Shown here piece after piece: positions 57,554 through 64,000 of a DNA stretch of 64,000 nt. Positions within the stretch are counted from its first letter, which is position 1. Each line of letters begins with the position of its first letter. A model generated the notes under the pieces. The model was given only the letters and a program-made list of their open reading frames with translations, was not told where the DNA came from and searched no databases. The DNA is from Caryophanales bacterium (GTDB lineage: Bacteria > Bacillota > Bacilli > Bacillales > Bacillaceae_J). The stretch is from the NCBI GenBank assembly GCA_012840465.1, contig DULJ01000040.1, forward strand, positions 124,001 to 188,000, written 5' to 3'. The translations under genes were made by a program, and so were the position numbers.

Positions 57554-58318
57554 CTAGATATAAAGCTTCGGTTTTGATGGTTTAACTTTGTTAACAGATT
57601 CAGATTTCACTTTAATTTTATCGAAATCAGGTACTTCATTTTCAACTTTTGCTTTTGTACTAGCTTTATCTCCTTTCGTATCTCCGCCGATAAAATCCTC
57701 CAATTCAGTTTCGTCTTCTGAATTAGTATCATCCTCTGAAGTATTTTCTTCCTCTGTTTCTGTTGACTCATCAGAGCTGTTTAGTGCTTTCATCATCTTT
57801 AACATGGCTGGCATGTTCTTAATAAAGGGACCGTATTGTTGTACCATTGGTCCAACTTGCTGGGCAATTCCCATGACCCTCTGTACATTATTTAACATTC
57901 CTGGGAGTCCGCCGGAAGTAAAGTTGCCCATAAGGCCTGATAAACCTGAGCCACCACTATTCATAAGCTGTCCGCCAATTCCAGGGTTAAATCCTTGGCT
58001 TATAGCACCAGGAAAACCGCCGCCTCTCAGGAAAGCCCCACCACCTGGGAAGGCCCCGCCACCGCCTGGGAAGGCTCCCGCACCTGGAAAGGAGCCACCG
58101 CTTGCCCCACCACTTGGGAAAGCCCCACCACCCGGGAATCCTCCGAAATTAGCAGGTGTATTTCCTTTTCCTAAAAGCCTTGATAATAAGTTTCCAAAGC
58201 CCCTTGATTGCTGCATTCCCTGTTGCATCTGCTGCATTGGGAAACGTGAGATTGGTGGCATCATTGAACGCCCGGTTGGGAATGGTGATGGAAAATTACC
58301 TGGTCTAAAAGGATGCAT
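57554..58318 (-). CDS. yqfQ: VrrA/YqfQ family spore protein
   Basis: 254 residues. An N-terminal Pro/Met/Gln-rich segment (MHPFRPGNFPSPFPTGRSMM), a Gly-Phe-Pro repeat tract (GGGAFPGG units, about 55-115), a hydrophobic region with VMGIAQQVGPMVQQYGPFIK, and an acidic then basic tail. This is the YqfQ family; the B. anthracis member is VrrA, whose repeats vary between strains. In Bacillus it lies between ispH and cshB as here. The long ORF on the opposite strand is a shadow of its GC-rich repeats. Confidence 0.88.
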   Translation of the reverse strand: MHPFRPGNFPSPFPTGRSMMPPISRFPMQQMQQGMQQSRGFGNLLSRLLGKGNTPANFGGFPGGGAFPSGGASGGSFPGAGAFPGGGGAFPGGGAFLRGGGFPGAISQGFNPGIGGQLMNSGGSGLSGLMGNFTSGGLPGMLNNVQRVMGIAQQVGPMVQQYGPFIKNMPAMLKMMKALNSSDESTETEEENTSEDDTNSEDETELEDFIGGDTKGDKASTKAKVENEVPDFDKIKVKSESVNKVKPSKPKLYI

Positions 58319-58509
58319 TTTATTCCTCCTTTCTTTGTCAACAACCGTAAAATATATCTCATTGTTAAAATATGCTGTTTTTTGACCAAGGTGTTAGTCA
58401 TAAGAGAGAATGGGCATTTAACCCAATAATAGGGTTCGTTAGCTATTTTTTGCAGTTTATTTTATACTAGTAAGACGACATGAAAATAATAAAATTTAGG
58501 GGATATCCA

Positions 58510-59829
58510 ATGGAAAATTCATTTAAAAGGTTTGATTTAAAACCGTTTCTTTTAGAGGCTCTAAAAAGTATTGGCTTCCAAGAACCAACTGAAATTCAAG
58601 AAAGAATAATTCCGACAATAAAAAAGGGTGAAAGTGCAATTGGGCAATCGCAAACGGGAACGGGAAAAACACATGCGTATTTGCTGCCCGTAGTCGATAG
58701 CATTAATCCGCAAAAGGAACAGGTTCAAGCGGTGATTACAGCACCTACAAGGGAGTTGGCTACTCAAATTTATGAAGAGCTAAACAAACTTACGAAATTC
58801 TGTTCAAAAGATGAAACGATAACATCGAAGCTTTTTATTGGCGGTACGGACAAGCTTCGTACGATTGAAAAATTAAAAACACAACCACATATTGTTGTAG
58901 GGACACCTGGTCGTATTAACGATCTTGTTCAGGAACAAGCCCTATTTGTTCACACAACAAATATACTTGTTGTCGATGAAGCAGATCTAATGTTGGATAT
59001 GGGTTTTATTAATGATGTTGACCAAATAGCTGGAAAAGTGGGTCAAGATTTACAAATCCTTGTTTTTTCAGCAACGATTCCAGAAAAGCTAAAACCATTT
59101 TTGAAAAAGTATTTAGAAAATCCAACATTCACACATGTAGCGCCAAAACAAATTGCTGCAGAAAAAATTGAACATCTATTAATCCCGTTACGTCATCGAA
59201 ATAAACTGGATGTCGTTTATGAAATAGCTAATCAATTTAATCCTTATTTAGCTCTTATTTTTACCAATACTAAAAAAATGGCTGATAAGGTGGCAGATGG
59301 ATTAATCGAAAAAGGATTAAAGGTCGGGCGCATCCACGGTGATTTAACCCCTAGGGAGCGGAAAAAAATGATGAAGCAAATTAAAGATCTGGAGTATCAA
59401 TATATTGTTGCTACGGATTTAGCCGCTAGGGGTATTGATATTGAGGGTGTAAGCCATGTTATTAACTTCGAATTCCCTTCTGATTTAGATTTCTACATTC
59501 ATCGTGTGGGACGAACAGCAAGAGCAGGCTATTCTGGCATAGCAGCCTCTATTTATGAATTAAGAGACCAGGATGCTCTAAATAGGCTTGAGAAAATGGG
59601 GATTGAGTTTAAGCATGTAGATTTACGGGATAATGAATGGGTCGATTTAGGAGCTAGGGATAAAAGGAAAGAAAGAAAAAATAATGCTCCACAGGCAGAG
59701 CCGGAAAAACGTGCTCATAAAACTATAAAAAAACCTAAAACGGTAAAGCCTGGCTATAAAAAGAAAAGACAGCAGGAAATAGAAAAGTTTATTAAGAAAG
59801 AAAAAAGAAAAATTCGTAATAAAAAGTAA
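58510..59829 (+). CDS. cshB: DEAD-box RNA helicase CshB
   Basis: 439 residues. Motif [11 protein letters not shown], Ia [40 protein letters not shown], then a basic tail ([20 protein letters not shown]). In B. subtilis CshB acts in cold adaptation and RNA turnover. The ATG at 58510 follows TTTAGGGGAT and fits the family length; the track ATG at 58480 lacks a Shine-Dalgarno. Confidence 0.95.
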   Translation: MENSFKRFDLKPFLLEALKSIGFQEPTEIQERIIPTIKKGESAIGQSQTGTGKTHAYLLPVVDSINPQKEQVQAVITAPTRELATQIYEELNKLTKFCSKDETITSKLFIGGTDKLRTIEKLKTQPHIVVGTPGRINDLVQEQALFVHTTNILVVDEADLMLDMGFINDVDQIAGKVGQDLQILVFSATIPEKLKPFLKKYLENPTFTHVAPKQIAAEKIEHLLIPLRHRNKLDVVYEIANQFNPYLALIFTNTKKMADKVADGLIEKGLKVGRIHGDLTPRERKKMMKQIKDLEYQYIVATDLAARGIDIEGVSHVINFEFPSDLDFYIHRVGRTARAGYSGIAASIYELRDQDALNRLEKMGIEFKHVDLRDNEWVDLGARDKRKERKNNAPQAEPEKRAHKTIKKPKTVKPGYKKKRQQEIEKFIKKEKRKIRNKK

Positions 59830-59842
59830 AGGGAGAAGAATG

Positions 59843-60736
59843 ATGTTAAAAATAGGTTCACATGTTTCAATGAATGGAAAAAAGATGCTTTTAGGAGCCA
59901 GTGAAGAAGCAGTTTCCTATGGAGCAAATACGTTTATGGTGTATACGGGAGCGCCACAAAATACACGAAGAAAGCCGATTGAAGAATTAAATATAGAAGC
60001 AGGATTTGAGCATATGAAACAAAACGGGATTGAAGAAATTGTTGTTCATGCACCGTACATTATCAACATTGGCAATTCCGAAAATCCAGCAACATATAAG
60101 CTTGGCGTAAACTTTTTGCGCTCTGAAATTGAGCGTACAGCAGCCATTGGGGCAAAACAAATTGTCTTACATCCAGGAGCGCATGTGGGTGCGGGTGCTG
60201 AAAAAGGAATTCAAAAGATTATAGAAGGTCTAAACGAAGTATTGACGAAAGAGCAGACCGTTCAAATCGCCCTTGAGACTATGGCAGGAAAGGGCTCTGA
60301 ATGTGGCCGTTCCTTTGAAGAACTTGCCGAAATTATTGAAGGTGTGACACATAACGAAAAGCTGTCTGTATGCTTTGATACATGTCATACGCATGATGCG
60401 GGGTATGACATTGTCGCTGACTTTGATGGGGTACTGGCAGACTTTGATCGGATCGTCGGTATTGATAGGATTAGAGTACTCCATATAAATGATAGCAAAA
60501 ATGAATGCGGGGCACGTAAAGACCGCCATGAAAACATTGGATTTGGGAAAATCGGCTTTGATGCATTAAATTATGTGATACATCACCCACAGCTTGAACA
60601 AATCCCTAAAATTCTCGAAACTCCGTATGTTGGTGAAGATAAAAAGAATCAGAAACCACCCTATCGCTTCGAAATTGCCATGTTAAAAGAGCAGACATTT
60701 GATCATGATTTGTTAGGAAAAATTATGAATCAGTAA
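59843..60736 (+). CDS. nfo: Endonuclease IV
   Basis: A 297-residue AP endonuclease with three zinc ions in a TIM barrel. Typical segments: [48 protein letters not shown] and [20 protein letters not shown]. Repairs abasic sites and is spore-associated in B. subtilis. Two adjacent ATGs; the second has better spacing from GGGAG. Thirteen nt behind cshB. Confidence 0.96.
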   Translation: MLKIGSHVSMNGKKMLLGASEEAVSYGANTFMVYTGAPQNTRRKPIEELNIEAGFEHMKQNGIEEIVVHAPYIINIGNSENPATYKLGVNFLRSEIERTAAIGAKQIVLHPGAHVGAGAEKGIQKIIEGLNEVLTKEQTVQIALETMAGKGSECGRSFEELAEIIEGVTHNEKLSVCFDTCHTHDAGYDIVADFDGVLADFDRIVGIDRIRVLHINDSKNECGARKDRHENIGFGKIGFDALNYVIHHPQLEQIPKILETPYVGEDKKNQKPPYRFEIAMLKEQTFDHDLLGKIMNQ

Positions 60737-60741
60737 GTAAA

Positions 60742-60776
60742 GAAGAGGCTGGATATGAAAACAGCCTCTTATTTAC
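60742..60776. terminator. Bidirectional terminator between nfo and yqfT
   Basis: AAGAGGCTG/CAGCCTCTT stem with a 10-nt loop between converging genes; it slightly overlaps the yqfT end. Confidence 0.82.
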
Positions 60777-61032
60777 TTTTAAATTGTCTTAAAAGTTCAT
60801 TAGCTTTTTTAGCTAAATGGACGTTGACCTCTTTACCAATCTTTTTAATGATATTGCGATGCTGTTCATCGTTATCAATACTAATGTTTTTTTCTGCTTT
60901 AAGTATAGTAATGATTTTGGCTGCTTCGCCCTGGGATAAATTAATACTATAATTTTTGGCGTGCTTTAATAATTCATCGACAGTGATTGATTTTAACTTT
61001 TGATTAATAAACTGCTGAACAAATGGATTCAT
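60769..61032 (-). CDS. yqfT: YqfT family protein (DUF2624)
   Basis: 87 residues, helical and lysine-rich: MNPFVQQFINQKLKSITVDE and the segment LSQGEAAKIITILKAEKNIS. Matches the small YqfT/DUF2624 family in the expected place next to nfo. The start at 61032 follows AAAGGTGGGAA; the track adds 13 residues. Function unknown. Confidence 0.82.
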   Translation of the reverse strand: MNPFVQQFINQKLKSITVDELLKHAKNYSINLSQGEAAKIITILKAEKNISIDNDEQHRNIIKKIGKEVNVHLAKKANELLRQFKSK

Positions 61033-61123
61033 TTTAAACTTTCCCACCTTTGATTGTGCCATTACATACATAGTATGAATTATTACTTAAGGTGTTCTAG
61101 CGATTATTGATAAAGATTGACAT

Positions 61124-61153
61124 TAATGATTCCATCATAATCGGATCATACTA
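61124..61153 (+). promoter_or_regulatory. Possible forespore (sigma-G type) promoter of yqfX
   Basis: TAATG (4/5 against GHATR), an 18-nt spacer and CATACTA, a perfect match to the sigma-G -10, about 38 nt before the GTG at 61191. A weak visual call. Confidence 0.4.
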
Positions 61154-61190
61154 GTAATGCTCCTCAATTAATGAAAGTGAGGGATTCAAG

Positions 61191-61649
61191 GTGGCAGAAC
61201 AAAACTTTAATAAAGAAAATAATAATAAGGCTTTATTAGATGATTCCCAAGGGATATCGTCTGAGAATTATGAGAACAACTTTGCGGATATCACCCAAGT
61301 TGAAAATAATCCTTCCGGTACTTATGACTTAAGAGACCGAAATGACTGGGCGACAACCTCAGCAGACTTTTCTGAAGAAACGGCTGCTGAGGTTGCACCT
61401 GATTTAGGTAGACCGGGCACCTTTGACAGACCAACGGAAGAGGGTACTAGCGGAAGAGTAATGGGGGCAATCGCTTTAGCATTATCTATACTATCCCTAT
61501 TCTATTCCCCGGTACTATTAGGTGCTGCAGGGATCATAGTTGGGTTTATTGCACGGCGAAGAGGAGCAAATGGATTAGGTAATTGGGCGATGGGGATTGG
61601 TGTGGTATCGTTAATCATTGGATTATTTATCGCACCATTCTTTTATTAA
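61191..61649 (+). CDS. yqfX: YqfX family membrane protein
   Basis: 152 residues: an acidic, Asn-rich N-terminal half (NFNKENNNKALLDDSQG, PDLGRPGTFDRPTEEG) followed by two membrane helices with VGFIARRRGANGLGNWAMG between them, the DUF4190-like pattern of YqfX. GTG start. The gene order yqfT-yqfX-ispG lacks yqfU, zur and yqfW found between yqfT and yqfX in B. subtilis. Function unknown; possibly sporulation-linked given the promoter-like sequence. Confidence 0.78.
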   Translation: MAEQNFNKENNNKALLDDSQGISSENYENNFADITQVENNPSGTYDLRDRNDWATTSADFSEETAAEVAPDLGRPGTFDRPTEEGTSGRVMGAIALALSILSLFYSPVLLGAAGIIVGFIARRRGANGLGNWAMGIGVVSLIIGLFIAPFFY

Positions 61650-61674
61650 ATAATGATCATTAAAAGGCATGAGA

Positions 61675-61707
61675 AAGGAGCCCCCTATTTAGGGTAAGCT
61701 CCTTCTT
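61675..61707. terminator. Terminator between yqfX and ispG
   Basis: AAGGAGC/GCTCCTT with inner CCCT/AGGG, followed by a T-containing tail, between converging genes. Confidence 0.55.
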
Positions 61708-61719
61708 CATAAATTGCTC

Positions 61720-61738
61720 AGCGCTTCCGCTTTTCTTA
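61720..61738 (-). repeat. Dispersed repeat A, remnant A7
   Basis: On the minus strand AAGAAAAGCGGAAGCGC, the left end of repeat A only, starting right at the ispG stop codon. Confidence 0.65.
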
Positions 61739-62827
61739 TCAATTTTGTTTTTGGAAGTACTCTTTGGCTAATTGATCGACTTCCTTCTTTAATTCCTCAA
61801 CAAGCTTGTTTTCAGGTACTTTACGAATAATTTCTCCATGGCGGAATAATAATCCTTCTCCACGCGCACCGGCAATACCAATATCAGCCTCACGTGCTTC
61901 CCCTGGCCCGTTAACCGCACATCCAAGTACAGCTACTTTAATTGGGGCTTTAATCTTTGAAATATAGTCCTCAATTTCATTGGCAATACTAATTAAATCA
62001 ATTTCGATCCGGCCGCACGTTGGGCAGGAAATAAGCGTCGCAGCATTGGAAGCCAATCCAAATGTTTTTAGAAGTGCTCTCGCTACTTTTACTTCCTCTA
62101 CAGGGTCAGCACTTAAAGAAATTCGAATCGTGTTTCCGATCCCTTTACTTAGAATCGCACCTAAACCAGCTGCACTTTTTACAGTACCAGCAAAAAGTGT
62201 TCCTGATTCCGTAATACCTAAATGCAGAGGATAATCAAAAGCTTTTGCTGCTTTTTCATACGCCTCGATGGCAAGATTAACATCAGATGCTTTTAGTGAA
62301 ACGATTATGTTGTAAAAATCAAGATCTTCAAGAATTTTGATATGGTGTAGTGCACTTTCAACCATACCATCTGCTGTAGGATAGCCGTATTTATCCAAAA
62401 TTCGTTTTTCTAATGAACCGGCATTCACACCGATTCGGATGGGTACCCCTTTTTCCTTAGCAGCTTTAACGACAGCTTCTACCTTTTCACGTTTGCCGAT
62501 ATTTCCCGGATTGATTCTTATTTTATCCGCGCCACCTTCGATCGCTTTTAAGGCAAGGCGATAATCAAAGTGGATATCTACGACAAGTGGGATATTAATT
62601 CTCTTTTTTATTTCAGCAATTGCGTTTGCTGCTCTTTCGTCTGGGCAGGCAACACGAACAATTTGACAGCCGGCCTCTTCTAATTGATTTATTTGTGCAA
62701 CCGTTGCATCAACATCGTGGGTTTTTGTTGTCGTCATACTTTGAATAACAACTTCATTATTTCCGCCAATCGTTAAATTACCAACTTTAATTGGGCGGGT
62801 TTTTGTACGATGTGTTATTTCACTCAT
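61739..62827 (-). CDS. ispG: 4-hydroxy-3-methylbut-2-en-1-yl diphosphate synthase (flavodoxin)
   Basis: A 362-residue [4Fe-4S] enzyme of the MEP pathway. N-terminal TIM barrel from [10 protein letters not shown]-type start ([19 protein letters not shown]) and a C-terminal cluster domain with [11 protein letters not shown] and [19 protein letters not shown] precedes the ATG. Works directly before IspH, encoded at 56.4 kb. Confidence 0.96.
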   Translation of the reverse strand: MSEITHRTKTRPIKVGNLTIGGNNEVVIQSMTTTKTHDVDATVAQINQLEEAGCQIVRVACPDERAANAIAEIKKRINIPLVVDIHFDYRLALKAIEGGADKIRINPGNIGKREKVEAVVKAAKEKGVPIRIGVNAGSLEKRILDKYGYPTADGMVESALHHIKILEDLDFYNIIVSLKASDVNLAIEAYEKAAKAFDYPLHLGITESGTLFAGTVKSAAGLGAILSKGIGNTIRISLSADPVEEVKVARALLKTFGLASNAATLISCPTCGRIEIDLISIANEIEDYISKIKAPIKVAVLGCAVNGPGEAREADIGIAGARGEGLLFRHGEIIRKVPENKLVEELKKEVDQLAKEYFQKQN

Positions 62828-62918
62828 GCGAAAAACGCTCCTTCATAATGGTATACCCATCCATTGTATCAGTGTATCAAAAAAAATGACAACTTTTTTA
62901 ATCAAGCTGAAAGGAGCA

Positions 62919-63326
62919 TTATTGTTTTTCTGTATAAACTGGAAATTTATAAACCTTTCCAATTTGAATCATTTCCGGTTCGATCTTAGGATTTAAAAGT
63001 TGAAAGTCAGTTATTAATTGTGAGATAGAAATAGGTAGAGGACCGCCTTGAATTTGTTCAACGATAGATAGTACAGTTTGCCCAGCGGCTACTTTTACCT
63101 CCTGATAATATAACTGTTTTTCCTTGCCAGTGTTTATGCTTTTTTGTTCTTCTTTTTCAGCCTTTTCTGCTGTTAATTCTTTAGGTGTTGCAGTGTCAAT
63201 TTGTTTACTTTCTTTATTTTGCAGTAAAACGATGGAGGTTGGTTTACTTAAGACACCAGCACTTAAATCATAATAGATTACATAGGTAACAAACAAAGCA
63301 AGCAAAGTAAGAAGTAATTTTCTCAT
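62919..63326 (-). CDS. yqfZ: YqfZ-like LysM protein
   Basis: 135 residues: an N-terminal membrane helix (LLLTLLALFVTYVIYYDLSA), a charged linker with many Glu/Lys, and a C-terminal LysM-like fold (VAAGQTVLSIVEQIQGG ... LLNPKIEPEMIQIGKVYKFPV), so probably held near peptidoglycan. ATG at 63326 was preferred; the track GTG is three codons upstream. B. subtilis YqfZ in the same place is a smaller LysM protein made in sporulation. Confidence 0.78.
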   Translation of the reverse strand: MRKLLLTLLALFVTYVIYYDLSAGVLSKPTSIVLLQNKESKQIDTATPKELTAEKAEKEEQKSINTGKEKQLYYQEVKVAAGQTVLSIVEQIQGGPLPISISQLITDFQLLNPKIEPEMIQIGKVYKFPVYTEKQ

Positions 63327-63388
63327 AATATTCACCGTCTTAATCGTTTTACTACACTTTATGCTTGGCTTTTAAAAATATGATAGTT

Positions 63389-63490
63389 TTATACGAAAAT
63401 TTTCGGTGATTCTAGTAATTTTATTGATTCTTTTACCTTTAGATCTTTTCCAGCGATTTGCTTCTCATTTTTCTTTTTGCTATTAATCAA
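63389..63490 (-). CDS. Possible small lysine-rich protein, 33 residues
   Basis: TTG start eight bases behind AAAAAGGAG, reading MINSKKKNEKQIAGKDLKVK and ending in ESPKIFV. I do not recognise it. The Shine-Dalgarno is good and the gap would otherwise be empty, but such a short ORF can arise by chance. Confidence 0.3.
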   Translation of the reverse strand: MINSKKKNEKQIAGKDLKVKESIKLLESPKIFV

Positions 63491-63534
63491 TATAGTTGCT
63501 CCTTTTTCGGATAATAGGTTATGTTATATAATTC

Positions 63535-63566
63535 CCCAAAAAAATAGCTGCCTATTCAGGCAGCTG
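63535..63566 (-). terminator. Terminator of yqgB, overlapping its stop codon
   Basis: On the minus strand AGCTGCCT-GAAT-AGGCAGCT followed by a T run. The last codons and the TAG stop of yqgB lie in the stem and loop. Confidence 0.8.
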
Positions 63567-64000
63567 TTCTTCATTACTTGGGGCTTTTGCTTTTGGGATT
63601 TCTTTAGTTATTAAATATAAAACAATAATCGCGGTTGCCCAGTACAATAAAAAGGCAAAGGGGACCGTAATTTTTAACGCATTAGTAATTGCAAAAAAGA
63701 GAGTTGGTATTGTAACTGCATAGGCAGATAGAATCCACAGATTTTGGTAGCGGAGCTTTCTGCTCATTTGTTTTGCAACCATTAATCCTATTAAAGCTAA
63801 AAACGAGATGCCGATAAATTTTAGACTAGATTGGAACAAATAAATGAATAAAAATAGAACTGGAAGAATGACTAAGACAATTGAATCTAACTTATCAGTA
63901 AAACCTACAACATTCTCTTTATTTAATGTTATATCTCCAATTGAAGAATAGGGTAGGCGCTGTGAATCTGTCTCATTTACTAGTACCGCTTCTTTCTTTA
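63552..64000 (-). CDS. yqgB: DUF1189 family membrane protein (YqgB-like), 5-prime end outside window
   Basis: The ORF track begins at an internal TTG (63839), but the frame stays open to the window edge, giving 149 visible residues with no start. The C-terminal part has four membrane helices (VLVILPVLFLFIYLF, FIGISFLALIGLMVA, and two more). Layout and position after yqfZ suggest the DUF1189 protein YqgB, with yqgA absent between them. Function unknown. Confidence 0.65.
   Translation of the reverse strand, partial: KKEAVLVNETDSQRLPYSSIGDITLNKENVVGFTDKLDSIVLVILPVLFLFIYLFQSSLKFIGISFLALIGLMVAKQMSRKLRYQNLWILSAYAVTIPTLFFAITNALKITVPFAFLLYWATAIIVLYLITKEIPKAKAPSNEEQLPE

Noticed and set aside
57588-58385. 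265-codon ORF opposite vrrA, Pro-rich
   Set aside because: Mirror of the GC-rich Gly-Phe-Pro repeat on the other strand; vrrA itself matches a known family.

Overview
The window comes from a low-GC, endospore-forming Firmicute of the family Bacillaceae (Bacillus sensu lato, perhaps Neobacillus-like; the exact genus cannot be fixed by eye). Evidence: AGGAGG-type ribosome binding sites, frequent GTG/TTG starts, sporulation genes (sda, gpr, spoIIP, yqfC/yqfD, vrrA, a split sigK) and a gene order from about 6.9 kb to the right end that follows the B. subtilis sda-yqeG-...-yqgB region closely.

Layout. (1) 1-3.1 kb is accessory: an edge of a catabolic cluster on the minus strand with a Gfo/Idh/MocA oxidoreductase (cut by the window), a XylT-like [2Fe-2S] ferredoxin and a XylE-type catechol 2,3-dioxygenase, plus a divergent GntR/FCD regulator. 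Two almost identical inverted repeats sit on the -35 regions of the two catabolic promoters and are probably its operators. (2) At 3121 the sequence switches abruptly, at an AATGA motif, into the 3-prime segment of sigK without its 5-prime half. This looks like the junction of a skin-type sigK intervening element, and the catabolic genes lie on the element side. (3) 3.5-7.1 kb: pssA and psd (phosphatidylethanolamine synthesis), an unrecognised gene, an ArsB/NhaD-type antiporter, and sda with a cluster of DnaA boxes upstream. (4) 7.5-12.5 kb: yqeG-yqeH-aroE-yhbY-nadD-yqeK-rsfS-yqeM (ribosome assembly, NAD, shikimate). (5) 12.7-17.1 kb: comER against comEA-comEB-comEC (DNA uptake). (6) 17.2-25.8 kb: yqzM, holA, rpsT, gpr, spoIIP, yqxA, lepA, hemW. 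(7) 25.8-34.8 kb: CIRCE-controlled hrcA-grpE-dnaK, then dnaJ-prmA-rsmE-mtaB and deoC. (8) 35-46.9 kb: a Na/Pi cotransporter, rpsU-yqeY, yqeZ-floA-yqfB, yqfC-yqfD-phoH-pgpH-ybeY-dgkA-cdd-era. (9) 47.2-53.8 kb: yqzL-recO, ccpN-ppsR (glyQS absent from its B. subtilis position), dnaG-sigA and a membrane protein. (10) 54-64 kb: cccA, trmK-yqfO, ispH, vrrA, cshB-nfo, yqfT, yqfX, ispG, yqfZ and the end of yqgB.

The most unusual material outside the genes is a set of at least three families of small dispersed repeats. Family A (up to ~150 bp, 7 copies or remnants) mostly lies directly behind stop codons in the sense orientation and shows compensatory base changes in its terminal stem. Family B (up to ~150 bp, 5 copies or fragments) has a palindromic left end and a short hairpin at its right end. 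Family C (2 copies) has a hairpin kept by covariation. There are also two single long imperfect palindromes. No tRNA, rRNA, CRISPR array or intact insertion sequence was seen. Starts were re-chosen for many genes because the ORF track extends them past the obvious ribosome binding site, and four small genes missing from that track (sda, yqzM, rpsU, yqzL) were added.
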